A stretch of DNA of 64,000 nt. Source: Oceanospirillaceae bacterium. GTDB taxonomy: Bacteria > Pseudomonadota > Gammaproteobacteria > Pseudomonadales > Litoribrevibacteraceae. Location: the NCBI GenBank assembly GCA_015665455.1, contig JADFAD010000001.1, positions 496,001 through 560,000 on the forward strand, given 5' to 3'. This document shows positions 10,801-19,203 of the stretch, piece by piece. Position numbers and translations under genes: made by a program. Numbering within the stretch: position 1 is the stretch's first letter; every line of letters starts with the position of its first letter. The notes beneath the pieces are model-generated. The model did not search any database. It was not told the origin of the DNA and saw nothing but the letters and a program-made list of their open reading frames with translations.

Positions 10801-11154
10801 TCGTTAAACCAGTTGAAAGGCTTAAATATAACCTTGGCAATTGATGACTTTGGCACTGGGTATTCTTCGTTAAGTTATTTGAAAACATTCCCGATTGACG
10901 TACTTAAAATCGACCAAACGTTCATTCGAGATATTTTAACGGACGAAAGTGATAAGGCCATCGTGACGGCCATAATTGCAATGTCTAATCAGTTGGGGCT
11001 AGGTGTCTTGGCTGAAGGTGTTGAAACACAAGCGCATAATGACTTCTTGATCGATAAGGGCTGTAACTTTGCTCAAGGTTATTTCTATTGCAAGCCAAAA
11101 CCCATGAATGAGTTACTTGAATTCTGGCTAAATAAAGAAAAGGTGCCGAATTAG
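7816..11154 (+). CDS. MASE3-PAS-GAF-PAS-GGDEF-EAL cyclic-di-GMP signalling protein
   Basis: Membrane sensor that may make and/or degrade c-di-GMP. Residues about 1-250 form several membrane helices with the MASE3 signature FWVGILDLAHTFTFKGM. Then come a PAS domain (about 270-370) containing a CxxC-like pair of cysteines, a GAF domain (about 385-545), a second PAS (about 556-675), GGDEF (about 690-850, motif RLGGDEF near 761) and EAL (about 860-1105, motif EALIRW near 887, with DDFGTGYSSL). Both catalytic signatures are intact, so either activity is possible. The start is TTG at 7816, because the ATG at 7802 runs into a stop. Stand-alone gene; signal unknown. Confidence 0.93.
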   Translation: MTDFAFPKRDGISFKTWWVPLILSAGLIPVSQYSPLLFHTLVEFFSVTIAIISLVVAWNTYSLSKNHYLMCLGLGYFWVGILDLAHTFTFKGMPFINPLDVNSTISLWIVTRYFEAALLLSAPFLCNRSINRVAFFIVFGVISSFLMYLVAKGAFPEMFSPKTGLSDIKIINEWIIILILIGAACSNYYARQMLDKRTLELILISIGLTIAAELMFTMYTNLFGLTLIGGHFLKLFSYWAIYIALIESSLREPFRALSRGANTYDAVPDETVLVDRGGIVRQVNKAVRQTMGLTSSDCIGRSCHNLQHANNVHSSDCEICLAIKSNQSIESHTFFNPENEQWYEVTLSPVSYNNRNAGMVHVRRNITEAKITQDRFVTLNRLYTVLSHSNKAIIGADSREVMFQRICDIAITHGGFLMAWVGVIHGDRVLPQCSAGDVDGYLEVMRMMIDDSDLANGPVGRSAKSGEVNFVNDTATDPTFTPWREEAQKRGYQALVAIPLKFKGEVFGIFTIYSTLPDVFDSQMVELLTGLGIDLSRAMYMIDKEQRRLSIEKKLYQLSQAVEQSANAIIITDIDAKIEYVNRSFTQLTGYTLEDALGETPSMLRSEFTEEETVNEIKSALAEGREWHGKIQNRRKDGSVYWSQQSIFIVRDEFGEPIQFVSTSDDHTELHEAQEMIQQLAFYDPLTHLPNRRLLSDRFEQEIGRIDRNPNLILAVMVLDLDNFKTVNDSLGHNVGDSLLKHVARVLQSSVRQEDTVARLGGDEFAIIMSGAKVGRVVDVSDRIIRAFSEPLEIDGNKITYGASIGIAMYPQDAEDTDTLLRNADLAMYHAKSEGKNNFQFYREDLNVKAHDRLSLENKIRSAIENEHFQLFYQPQVDVRTGEMIGLEALIRWIDPEKGIIPPMEFIPLAEDTGMIGKIGDWVIQKACEEVGLMHKQGLPNVKVAVNVSAHQFRHGDHLCNTIENALKEYELPSEFLSLELTESILIEDIEDTIRSLNQLKGLNITLAIDDFGTGYSSLSYLKTFPIDVLKIDQTFIRDILTDESDKAIVTAIIAMSNQLGLGVLAEGVETQAHNDFLIDKGCNFAQGYFYCKPKPMNELLEFWLNKEKVPN

Positions 11155-11161
11155 GCACCTT
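11140..11161. terminator. Hairpin overlapping the stop codon of the c-di-GMP gene
   Basis: AAGGTGCC and GGCACCTT form an 8-bp stem with a 6-base loop. The TAG stop codon straddles the loop and right arm. The T-run after it is short, so termination is plausible but not certain. Confidence 0.55.
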
Positions 11162-11237
11162 AAATTATTACTTGAGTTTGTTTCGATGTATTAATTCAGA
11201 TGTATTAGTTTGGTTGTGTTAACTAGGATGTATGAGT

Positions 11238-11960
11238 TCAGATCTTTGGGATTTTCAAATCCGTTAAATTGATTTTATTGGGTTTGTAATCGTTTACTTT
11301 GTCTTCGGTTGGGTAACCCAATGCCAATCCGCAAACTAGCTTGTAATCTTTTGGAATTTTAAAGTGCTTATCGATAGGGGAACGCCAGATTCCCAATGCA
11401 CCTTGAGCACATGTCCCTAGACCTTTATTGGTTGCAGATAGCATGAGTGACTGCATGAAAATGCCTGCATCCAGCAACGCCGTATGTGTCATTCCTGGAT
11501 GAATAAAGACAAAGATAGCTACGGGTGCATCAAAGAAAGTGAAGTTTCTTGCCATCTGCTCATCTCGTGCTTTCTTGTCACTCCGTTCAATGCCTAAAAC
11601 CTTATAAAGACCTGCGCCTGTTGCTATTCTTCGCTCTTGAAATAGAGGAGGGTATTTACCAAGGATAGGTTTGAAATCGCTGTCAGGTAAGGCATCGCTC
11701 GTAATCGCTGAAAGCACTTTTAGCGGCAGTGGCTGTTTTTGGATCTTATTGGACGCGTTATATTTAGACAGTAACTCACTGCCTATTTTTTGGCAGACAT
11801 CCCCCGTGGCAATGGCTAGCTTATAAGGCTGAGTGTTGGAGCTGGAAGGTGACTCCAATGCTTCTTGTAGAATTTCATCAAGGACATCGCTTTCAACTTC
11901 TTTGTCAGAAAAAGCTCGTATGCTTCGTCGGCCATTCAGTACTTTTAGGAAATCCATCAT
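11238..11960 (-). CDS. Nitroreductase-family FMN oxidoreductase
   Basis: Predicted FMN-dependent NAD(P)H oxidoreductase of the nitroreductase superfamily. The N-terminal RRSIRAF motif (about residues 11-17) and the SPSSSNTQPYKL block (about 38-49) bind FMN phosphate and ribityl groups; LGTCAQGAL and the C-terminal GLALGYP are also typical. At 240 residues the length is normal. Two ATG codons are adjacent (11960 and 11957); the AGGA upstream is better spaced for the second. The gene is single, with a 7-bp repeat tract just upstream of its start. Natural substrate unknown. Confidence 0.9.
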   Translation of the reverse strand: MMDFLKVLNGRRSIRAFSDKEVESDVLDEILQEALESPSSSNTQPYKLAIATGDVCQKIGSELLSKYNASNKIQKQPLPLKVLSAITSDALPDSDFKPILGKYPPLFQERRIATGAGLYKVLGIERSDKKARDEQMARNFTFFDAPVAIFVFIHPGMTHTALLDAGIFMQSLMLSATNKGLGTCAQGALGIWRSPIDKHFKIPKDYKLVCGLALGYPTEDKVNDYKPNKINLTDLKIPKI

Positions 11961-11980
11961 CTGATCCTTTTGTGCGCTTT

Positions 11981-12002
11981 TATTATTTATTATTTATTAT
12001 TT
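11981..12002. repeat. Three-copy 7-bp tandem repeat upstream of the nitroreductase
   Basis: TATTATT is repeated three times head to tail about 20-40 bases upstream of the nitroreductase start. It is short and AT-rich, so it may be low-complexity promoter sequence rather than a phase-variable tract. Confidence 0.5.
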
Positions 12003-12226
12003 GCCTGTCGTTAGATCGATTGTCTGATTAAGACGATTGATATGTCAACTAAATTCTAATATGAGTTAGTAATCATGTCTTTAGGTGTGCTTTTGAGATC
12101 TGTGTCAAAAAACTGTCAAGATGTAGGTTAAATATTAGCGATTGTGAGTGATTAGGTAGGGGACTCTATTTGGCTTTGTTATAGTCGGCTCCATTGCTGA
12201 TATGGCTTTGGTAGGAACCAACGACA

Positions 12227-12841
12227 ATGGAATTAGTGGAAACTAAAACAAAAAGAACTCGCCTTGATCCAGAAAAGAGACACGCCCAATTACTTAATTG
12301 CGCGGTGGTTGCATTTGCGAATAAAGGCATTGGTAGAGCAGTTCATGCGGACGTAGCAGAACTTGCAGGTGTGTCGGTTCCAACGGTATTTAACTACTTT
12401 AGAACACGCGAAGATCTCGTCGATGCTGTACTAACGGAAGTTGAACGTTACTTTCTTGAGGTGGCTAATGCAGCTCATGGTGGTGGTTTTGATGCCATTG
12501 ATGCGTTGCATGAGCATGGTAATTATTTTGTAACAGCGGCCGTAGACCATCAGGAATATGTCAAAGTCTGGCTCGAATGGACTTCTTCGTTACGTGATGA
12601 TGTTTGGCCAAGGTATTTGTTATTGCATAATCGGGTGATTAGTCAGATTGCCCGCTCTATTCAACGCGGTATTGATAAAGGTGACGTTACTGTCAATCTT
12701 ACTGCCCGAGAACTGGCTATGATTTTTATGGGCAGTGCTCATACAGTGGCCATGATGGTGTATGCTCCGGAAAACACCGCTGATGGCATTCGTGCTTTCA
12801 TGCATCGTGCAGTGACGGTTTTGTTAGGTAAGCCACTCTAA
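12227..12841 (+). CDS. TetR-family regulator resembling HapR/LuxR/SmcR
   Basis: DNA-binding regulator of 204 residues. The N-terminal helix-turn-helix (about residues 30-70) contains GIGRAVHADVAELAGVSV followed by TVFNYFRTREDLVDAV. From memory these are almost the same as the Vibrio quorum-sensing master regulator HapR. The ligand-domain stretch KVWLEWTSSLRDDVWP also matches HapR's KVWFEWSASTRDEVWP. Most TetR proteins do not share that second block. It precedes the molybdenum hydroxylase genes by about 300 bp on the same strand, so it could regulate them, itself, or distant targets. Family assignment strong; a link to cell-density signalling is inference. Confidence 0.9.
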   Translation: MELVETKTKRTRLDPEKRHAQLLNCAVVAFANKGIGRAVHADVAELAGVSVPTVFNYFRTREDLVDAVLTEVERYFLEVANAAHGGGFDAIDALHEHGNYFVTAAVDHQEYVKVWLEWTSSLRDDVWPRYLLLHNRVISQIARSIQRGIDKGDVTVNLTARELAMIFMGSAHTVAMMVYAPENTADGIRAFMHRAVTVLLGKPL

Positions 12842-12848
12842 TTATTTC

Positions 12849-12880
12849 CTACGTGCGTATTAGCTATTTCTACGTGCGTA
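12849..12880. repeat. Direct repeat pair downstream of the TetR gene
   Basis: CTACGTGCGTA occurs twice, at 12849-12859 and 12870-12880, with a 21-base period. This equals two helical turns, as expected for paired protein-binding sites. The role is unknown. Confidence 0.4.
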
Positions 12881-13076
12881 AGTATTTATGATTGACGCTA
12901 GAAATCCCCATAAAGTCAGCTTTTCCTTCGACTAGGTCGAGCTGATTTTATTCACTTGAAACCCCGTTATTCCTTTTTTTTGGTACGTAATTTACATTGC
13001 AAGGCCACTTTACGGACCTTTCACATCAAAACTATTCATCCAAGTGTGAATATTAATCAGTTTAAATTTGTTAATT

Positions 13077-13090
13077 AGAGTTTAAACTCT
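13077..13090. promoter_or_regulatory. Palindromic candidate operator before the molybdenum hydroxylase genes
   Basis: AGAGTTTAAACTCT is a perfect 14-bp palindrome about 48 bases upstream of the Fe-S subunit start. Its size and place suit a TetR-type operator, and a TetR gene lies just upstream. It does not resemble the longer HapR consensus, so assignment to that regulator is inference. Confidence 0.4.
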
Positions 13091-13137
13091 ACTGACAATA
13101 ACAATAGCTCGATTAGTTTGTTCGTGAGAGAGAAGAT

Positions 13138-13659
13138 ATGATTGAATTTCGTGTGAACGGTAATGTTCAGCAAGTCGATGTTGAAGGGGATACTCCATTA
13201 CTTTGGGTTTTACGTGATGTTATCGCGTTAACCGGAACTAAGTTCGGATGCGGTATGGGTTTATGTGGCGCTTGTACTGTGCAGTTGAATGGCCAGCCGA
13301 TACGCGCTTGTATAACCCCCGTTTCTGCTATTACCGGTCAAGAAATTACAACGATTGAAGGGCTTGGGAGCATAAAAGATATTCATCCGGTACAACAAGC
13401 TTGGATCGATGAAAACGTACCTCAATGTGGCTATTGCCAGTCTGGCCAAATCATGTCGGCTTCGGCACTGTTGGCTCAAAACCCTAATCCATCCGATGAT
13501 GAAATTAAACAGTACATGTCTGGCAATATTTGTCGATGTGGCACTTATCCTAGAATTCAAAAAGCCATTAAGCGGGCTGCAAAATCTCTTCAAACAACAG
13601 GGTTTGCAGTTCACATTCAAGAATCGAACTTTGATCTGGCTACGGAGGTTCAGTCATGA
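13138..13659 (+). CDS. [2Fe-2S] small subunit of a molybdenum hydroxylase (IorA/CoxS type)
   Basis: Electron-transfer subunit for the following molybdenum enzyme. The N-terminal plant-type ferredoxin motif [13 protein letters not shown] (about residues 39-51) binds one [2Fe-2S] cluster. The C-terminal CGYCQSGQ and [12 protein letters not shown] binds the second, as in the xanthine oxidase family. At 173 residues it is normal in length with a slightly long tail. The ATG at 13138 follows a GAGAG tract. It overlaps the large-subunit gene by 4 bases (ATGA), which indicates translational coupling. No FAD-subunit gene is present, as in isoquinoline 1-oxidoreductase-like enzymes. Confidence 0.95.
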   Translation: MIEFRVNGNVQQVDVEGDTPLLWVLRDVIALTGTKFGCGMGLCGACTVQLNGQPIRACITPVSAITGQEITTIEGLGSIKDIHPVQQAWIDENVPQCGYCQSGQIMSASALLAQNPNPSDDEIKQYMSGNICRCGTYPRIQKAIKRAAKSLQTTGFAVHIQESNFDLATEVQS

Positions 13660-15863
13660 GTGATTTAACCTTATCTCGCCGCCAATTTTTTAAAATGTCT
13701 GCGGCGGCAAGCGGTGGCTTAGTGCTAGCGTCTGGTATCAGTGCATGCATGACTCAGACTCATTCTTCTGGGAACGAAGACTTATGGAAAGCGAATGCTT
13801 GGGTCACTTTGCACCCTGACGGACGAATTGAATTTGTATTAGATCGTGTCGAAATGGGGCAGGGGACATTAACCGGTTTAACAACGCTACTTGCAGAAGA
13901 AATGGACGTTAAACCCGAGTTGATTGAGATTAAGTTTGCACCTGCAGACCCCACTTATCGTAATCCTGATTACGGCCTACAGATTACTGGGGGCAGTAAC
14001 AGCTTGTCTTCAAGCTGGGAACAAATTCGAGAGTCTGGCGCCGTTATCCGCACCGTGATGAAACAAGCGGCTTCAAGGGTATGGAAGGTTGAACCATCAG
14101 AATGTGTGACTTCTGACAGCCAAGTTATGCACCCGCCCACCAATCAAGCGTTAAAGTATTCAGATCTTTATAAACTAGCAATTAATGAACGCATACCTAA
14201 TGACATTGAGCTTAAAGATCCTTCTGAATTTAAGTTGATTGGTAAGCACAATCAGCGTTTGGATGCACCGTTGAAATCTACTGGCGCTGCAAACTTTGGT
14301 ATCGATACCCAAATTGAGGGTATGGCTTATGCCGTGGTTGCCCGCAGTCCTGTCATTGGTGGAAAAGTGAAGCACTTCGATCCGTCATCGGTTATGGCCA
14401 TGACGGGGGTAAAGCAGGTGGTTCAGATTACGTCTGGGGTGGCTGTCGTTGCAGAACAGTATTGGCAAGCACGAAAAGCGTTAAATGCTTTAGCCATTGA
14501 ATGGAATGAAGGGCAAAATGCATCGTTATCTACAGACCGTGTTTTTGAACTCTATAAAAAAGCGGCGGATGACGATGAGGGTGATAAGCGTCGAGATGAT
14601 GGTGATATTGATGAAGCATTAGCAACGGCGGCTAAAATTGTTGATGTTGAATATCAAGCGCCATTTTTGGCTCACGCAACCATGGAACCTCAAAACTGTG
14701 TGGCTCATGTTCAGGAAGATCGTTGTGATGTCTGGGCACCGACCCAAGGGCCTGATGTTGCACAAGTTGCAGTAGCGAAAGTGACAGACCTATCGTTGGA
14801 TCAAATTTTTATTCATACAACGTTTATTGGTGGTGGCTTTGGTCGACGATTAACCCAAGATTTCACTGCAGAAGCTGCTGAAATTTCAGCTAAAACGAAG
14901 TTGCCAATAAAACTGATTTGGTCTCGAGAAGATGATACCAAACATGATCTATATCGACCTGCGTCTTATCATCGTTTAAAAGCGGGGCTTTCAAAAGACG
15001 GCCAGCTTATTGGTTGGCAGCACCAAATCGTGTGCTCTAAAATTTTAAGTTGGTACGTATGGGATGCGGCTCCAGCGCAGTTCCCATGGGCGCCGAAGTT
15101 TATGTACAACACGCTAGCGAACGTGGGGTTAGCCGGTGAAGGCGTGGTTGCTCCGGAGGATCATTCGCCGTTTGAAGGGGCAGACTCCTACCCTTACTCT
15201 GTGGCCAATATTGATGTGCGTTATACCCATGCGGATGCAGGTGTTCCTGTTACTTATTGGCGTTCGGTGGGGCATTCACAAAATGCTTTTGTGGTCGAAG
15301 GCTTCATGAACGAAATGGCCCATGCTGCAGAGCAAGATCCATACACCTTTAAGCGAGCGTTATTAAAAGACATACCGCAAGCGTTAGCGGTGCTTGATCA
15401 AGTGGCAAAGTCAGCTAACTGGGGTAACCCTAAAGCGGGTAGGCATCAAGGCTTAGCCATTCATAAAAGCTTCGGAACTTGGGTTGCTCAAGTCGTGGAA
15501 GTGAGCTTGAATGGAAACCAATATCAGGTTGAGAAAGTATACTGTGTCGTGGATTGTGGTTTAGCCGTTAACCCCGATGTTGTTCATTCTCAGATGGAAA
15601 GTGGTGTTGTCTTCGCTTTGACTGCTGCTAAATATGGGCAGATTGATATTGAAGATGGAAAAGTAAGGCAGAGTAACTTCCATGATTACCAGATGCTACG
15701 CATGAATGAATGCCCTGAGATCATTGTTGATATTATTCCAAGTGCAAATGCGCCTACTGGCGTAGGTGAACCCGGCGTTCCGCCTTTGGCACCCGCGTTG
15801 GCTGATGCTCTGTTCTCAGCCACAGGACAAAGACTTCGTTCATTGCCATTGACTTTAAACTAA
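13656..15863 (+). CDS. Molybdopterin-binding large subunit, Tat-exported (IorB/aldehyde dehydrogenase type)
   Basis: Catalytic subunit of a two-subunit molybdenum hydroxylase. The N terminus carries a twin-arginine signal (SRRQFFK, residues 7-13, followed by a small-residue hydrophobic core), so the complex is probably periplasmic or membrane-attached. The molybdopterin motif GGGFGRR lies about residue 391, and the active-site glutamate is in GVGEPGVPP near 703. The 735 residues are typical of the IorB group. With no FAD subunit, electrons probably pass to a cytochrome or quinone, but no cytochrome gene is adjacent. Substrate (aldehyde or N-heterocycle) cannot be read from sequence. Confidence 0.93.
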   Translation: MSDLTLSRRQFFKMSAAASGGLVLASGISACMTQTHSSGNEDLWKANAWVTLHPDGRIEFVLDRVEMGQGTLTGLTTLLAEEMDVKPELIEIKFAPADPTYRNPDYGLQITGGSNSLSSSWEQIRESGAVIRTVMKQAASRVWKVEPSECVTSDSQVMHPPTNQALKYSDLYKLAINERIPNDIELKDPSEFKLIGKHNQRLDAPLKSTGAANFGIDTQIEGMAYAVVARSPVIGGKVKHFDPSSVMAMTGVKQVVQITSGVAVVAEQYWQARKALNALAIEWNEGQNASLSTDRVFELYKKAADDDEGDKRRDDGDIDEALATAAKIVDVEYQAPFLAHATMEPQNCVAHVQEDRCDVWAPTQGPDVAQVAVAKVTDLSLDQIFIHTTFIGGGFGRRLTQDFTAEAAEISAKTKLPIKLIWSREDDTKHDLYRPASYHRLKAGLSKDGQLIGWQHQIVCSKILSWYVWDAAPAQFPWAPKFMYNTLANVGLAGEGVVAPEDHSPFEGADSYPYSVANIDVRYTHADAGVPVTYWRSVGHSQNAFVVEGFMNEMAHAAEQDPYTFKRALLKDIPQALAVLDQVAKSANWGNPKAGRHQGLAIHKSFGTWVAQVVEVSLNGNQYQVEKVYCVVDCGLAVNPDVVHSQMESGVVFALTAAKYGQIDIEDGKVRQSNFHDYQMLRMNECPEIIVDIIPSANAPTGVGEPGVPPLAPALADALFSATGQRLRSLPLTLN

Positions 15864-15882
15864 GGGTTTTAAGTTAATGATT

Positions 15883-15905
15883 TTAAGTTAATGGTGTTAA
15901 CTTAA
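15883..15905. promoter_or_regulatory. AT-rich inverted repeat after the molybdenum hydroxylase gene
   Basis: TTAAGTTAA and TTAACTTAA form a 9-bp stem with loop TGGTG, preceded by a further direct copy of TTTTAAGTTAATG. It has few G-C pairs and no T-tract. It might be a weak 3' structure or a binding site; there is no evidence to choose. Confidence 0.3.
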
Positions 15906-16041
15906 GGGCTGTGAGTAAAATGAGTTGAACGGAATAAATTTAAGCTGAACGCTTTGAAGAGAAATGCTACTAAGCTGTTGAGTTTGAGACCGTGTTTTAT
16001 TGCGAGTCTTTGGTCTTTAAATGGGTATTTAGAGAATAATT

Positions 16042-16674
16042 ATGAACAATAACGATGCGGTGGTCTCTTCAGGCGTTTTACTTCTCGCTGCTGGGCAATC
16101 TCGACGGTTTGGTAGCCAAAAGCTGATGCATCCACTTAAGGTGGATTCTCAGCGTGATGCCATGCCTATGATTGGCTGGACGATCGAGAATATTCTAGCA
16201 ACGACCGATCAGCTGGTGGTGGTCGTTGATCCTACTCAGAAACACTTGGTTGATTATTTGAAAACCTTAAAGGTTGATTATGTATTAAATGACCATGCCG
16301 AGTTGGGTTTAGGTGCGTCTTTATCTACGGGCATTCAGGCCGTAGCTGAACGATGGCAAGTTACTATGATTGCATTGGGTGATATGCCTTTCATTGAACC
16401 TGAAACTTACGGGGTACTGCTTTCTGAATGTCGAAACGATTCGATAACCGTGCCTGTTGTTGCTATTGATTCGGCTGAGGATACACGACGTGGAAATCCC
16501 GTGGTGTTTGGGGAGCGCTTTTACTCAGAGTTGAGCATGCTAAATGCTGATCAGGGAGGAAAAGACATCATTAAGCGTCATTCAACACAGGTTCAGGAGG
16601 TGTCCGTCCTTGATCAAGGAACACTCAGGGACATTGATCAGCCTGAAGACCTAATCAATTTACGGTCAGTTTGA
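16042..16674 (+). CDS. mocA: Molybdenum cofactor nucleotidyltransferase (MocA-like)
   Basis: Predicted to attach CMP to molybdopterin, giving the cofactor used by xanthine oxidase-family enzymes. The N-terminal LLAAGQSRRFGSQKL (about residues 12-26) is the nucleotide-binding loop of the MobA/MocA family. GDMPFIEPETY (about 114) holds the metal-binding aspartate, and RRGNPVVFG supplies the usual substrate loop. The 210-residue length is normal. It lies 178 bp after the hydroxylase large subunit on the same strand, consistent with maturing that enzyme. No XdhC-like chaperone gene is present in the window. Confidence 0.88.
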   Translation: MNNNDAVVSSGVLLLAAGQSRRFGSQKLMHPLKVDSQRDAMPMIGWTIENILATTDQLVVVVDPTQKHLVDYLKTLKVDYVLNDHAELGLGASLSTGIQAVAERWQVTMIALGDMPFIEPETYGVLLSECRNDSITVPVVAIDSAEDTRRGNPVVFGERFYSELSMLNADQGGKDIIKRHSTQVQEVSVLDQGTLRDIDQPEDLINLRSV

Positions 16675-16692
16675 TGTATTTATGTTACTTTC

Positions 16693-16717
16693 GGGTTAAT
16701 GGATCTAACCCAGTTTT
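16693..16717 (+). terminator. Intrinsic terminator after mocA
   Basis: GGGTTA and TAACCC form a stem with a 7-base loop, followed by AGTTTTT. It closes the plus-strand molybdenum hydroxylase group before the convergent selD fusion gene. Confidence 0.7.
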
Positions 16718-19011
16718 TAATTTAAGAGAGTAATCACGCCTTGGGTCGGCAACTCAGTGATCCGGCCGATAATGGCTGTATCTTGATAACCCGCTTCCTT
16801 TAACTGTTGAATAACCTCGTCCGCATCATTTTCGTTAATGCTTGCCAGCAAACCGCCACTGGTTTGTGGATCAAATATAACAGGGTATGTGAGATGATGT
16901 GCATGTTGGCTTTGGTTTGAAATAGCTCGTTTAAGGCGGACATTGTGTGGATGTAGGCTGCTGCTATGACCTTGCTCAAACAATGTCAGCGCACCATCAA
17001 GAACAGGCAAACTGCTTAAGTTTATTTCAGCACCAAGATCAGAACCTCTGAGCATTTCAACAAGATGGCCTAATAACCCAAATCCAGTCACATCTGTACA
17101 GGCCGAGATCTTCTTTTGAAACAGAATGTGAGAGGCTCGTTGATTACTGCGTAACATCGAATGAATGGCGTTTTCTACCCATAGCCCTTCTGATTGGTGT
17201 CGCATATCTGCAGCGAAGATGACCCCAGTGCCTAGAGCCTTTGTGGTAATCAGAACTTGATTGGATTGAACCCCTGTTTTCGTGAGTGCGTTATTTTTGG
17301 GGATCAGACCATTGATGTTAAATCCTAAGGAGGATTGATTACCTTCGGCGGTGTGGCCTCCGACCAATTGACAGTTTGCTCTGTTCAGCGCAAAGGTTGC
17401 GCCTGCCATAAGTTGTTCTAGCTCATTAATGGTTGATTGTTCAGCGCTGTAATTGACGGTTACTGAGGCTAGGGCTGAAACCGGATCTGCGCCCATAGCA
17501 AAACAGTCACTCATTGCGTGTTCTGCTGCGATTTGCCCAAATAAGTATGGATCATCAATGAAGGTACGAAATTGATCGATGGTTTGAACCAGCTGTTGGC
17601 CTTCCGGTACTTCAATGATGGCGGCATCATCCGGTGAATCAAGGCCGAGAATGACTTCTTCTCGGTTGACGGTTTCAATGCTTTGTAATGCTTGTTGAAG
17701 CACGTCTACGCCAACTTTTGCACCACAGCCACCGCATCGCATTGCCAGTTCTGATATGTCTTTGTGACTTTCTTTGGATAGCTGGTCTGCAAGGTTCTTG
17801 GGGAGAGGCTTTGCTGTCTGTTCTTTCATGTCTGTCGGCAATTGTTGCAACATCGACATGAACTTTTGATCAATTCTATCTTTCCATTGCCAGACCCAGC
17901 GACCACTGATGGTCAACCCTGAACGAGCACCAAGAGCGTATTTATTGCCACAAGCGAGTAGACTTAAAAAATCACCCTGAGGGTTATAGTTACCTAGTGG
18001 CTTTTCAAGAATGGAATTTCTGATGTTTGCAAAGAGTGTTTTGGCCATTCTCACGGCATAAACGCCAGCTTTTGGTAGCGGTGAGCTTTCAAAGTGGCAT
18101 ACATCGCCTGCTGCAAAGACATCATCAAATTCGACACTTTGGAGCGTGGATTTAACCCGAATAAATCCTTGGGGGCTTAATGGCAATTTTGTATCGATTA
18201 GCCAGCTAGCACCTTTTGCTTGGGTGCACCAAAAGGTGAAATCCGATTTAACGCGTTGCTGATCAGTAGAAATGATCTCGTTTTTGGTGATTTGATTTAC
18301 TTCAAAATTGGGTATAAACGTGATCTTTTTATCTTGAATGAGCTGGTGTAACTTGGATTGAAACCTTTTAGGGTATCCCGCAATGATTTGCTGGCCTCTG
18401 GCGATCAACTGAAATTGTATCTTTTCGCTTGAGCTAAAGCAATTGAGTCTATGTTGCATCGCCAAAATAAGTTCAACACCGCCAGCTCCGTTGCCTACCA
18501 CGGTGATTCTTTTGGTGGCTGTTGTGCTCGTTTCAGTTTTGTTTGTTTTAGAGCCGTCCGTCGGTGAACGCTCCAGTTGTTGAATCAGGGATGACCATTG
18601 AGAGTAGAACTGGTCGATTGGTTTCACCGGCGTAGTGAAGGCGCTTGCTCCCTTCACACTGAGATCAGGGGTGATTCCGGTATCAAAAGAGATCACGTCG
18701 TAATGCACTGAAGGTCGTTGCTCAAGCTTAAGTCGTTTATGCTGAGGTTCTAGCCCGCAAGCTCTGGATTGGATGAATCGAGCTTTGGCAAAGCGGCATA
18801 GTTTTACTAAGTCAATGTGGGTTTCTTCAAATTGGTAATACCCGGCGACCAAACCAGGAAGCATCCCTGAATACGGTGTCATTACTTGGGGAGAAACTAA
18901 CGTTACTCGAACCCCTGGAATCGTGTTCATTGACCACATATTAAGGAATAAAGCATGAGTGTGCCCGCCACCGACTAATAAGATTTCTTTGACGATAGGG
19001 GTATCTTGCAT
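16717..19011 (-). CDS. selD: Flavoprotein (NADH dehydrogenase-like)-selenophosphate synthetase fusion
   Basis: The C-terminal half (about residues 405-764) is SelD, which makes selenophosphate from selenide and ATP. It has the RCGGCGAK catalytic cysteine loop near 424-430, the LDSPDDAAI block and the GGHTAEG motif. The active-site position is cysteine, not selenocysteine. The N-terminal half (about 1-375) is a pyridine nucleotide-disulfide/NDH-2-like FAD domain with LVGGGHTHA at the start and a second GNGAGG nucleotide-binding motif near 170. This fusion is known in bacteria. The flavin part is usually supposed to supply reduced selenium, but this is not established. It belongs with selU and the transporter upstream. 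Confidence 0.93.
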   Translation of the reverse strand: MQDTPIVKEILLVGGGHTHALFLNMWSMNTIPGVRVTLVSPQVMTPYSGMLPGLVAGYYQFEETHIDLVKLCRFAKARFIQSRACGLEPQHKRLKLEQRPSVHYDVISFDTGITPDLSVKGASAFTTPVKPIDQFYSQWSSLIQQLERSPTDGSKTNKTETSTTATKRITVVGNGAGGVELILAMQHRLNCFSSSEKIQFQLIARGQQIIAGYPKRFQSKLHQLIQDKKITFIPNFEVNQITKNEIISTDQQRVKSDFTFWCTQAKGASWLIDTKLPLSPQGFIRVKSTLQSVEFDDVFAAGDVCHFESSPLPKAGVYAVRMAKTLFANIRNSILEKPLGNYNPQGDFLSLLACGNKYALGARSGLTISGRWVWQWKDRIDQKFMSMLQQLPTDMKEQTAKPLPKNLADQLSKESHKDISELAMRCGGCGAKVGVDVLQQALQSIETVNREEVILGLDSPDDAAIIEVPEGQQLVQTIDQFRTFIDDPYLFGQIAAEHAMSDCFAMGADPVSALASVTVNYSAEQSTINELEQLMAGATFALNRANCQLVGGHTAEGNQSSLGFNINGLIPKNNALTKTGVQSNQVLITTKALGTGVIFAADMRHQSEGLWVENAIHSMLRSNQRASHILFQKKISACTDVTGFGLLGHLVEMLRGSDLGAEINLSSLPVLDGALTLFEQGHSSSLHPHNVRLKRAISNQSQHAHHLTYPVIFDPQTSGGLLASINENDADEVIQQLKEAGYQDTAIIGRITELPTQGVITLLN

Positions 19012-19203
19012 GCGTTTGCCTTCATTGGAGTTTCGAGTGAAAAATTCAGTGACTTTTAGACGTAGACTCTACTACCTCTATATTTCTACTAAGGAGATAT
19101 TTTAAGTCTTGGGAACCGTTGAGGATTTTAACATGAATGAGTTGATTGCCTAGTCCTCTAAGATTGGATCTGTAGAGGACTATGACAAGAAAGGCACTGT
19201 ATA

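Noticed and set aside
13077-13090. HapR-type operator
   Set aside because: The palindrome does not match the longer AT-rich HapR/LuxR consensus, so it is listed only as a candidate operator.
16042-19011. Selenium-dependent molybdenum hydroxylase cluster
   Set aside because: selD lies beside mocA, but selU is present and the yqeB/yqeC-type genes are absent, so SelD is explained by tRNA modification.
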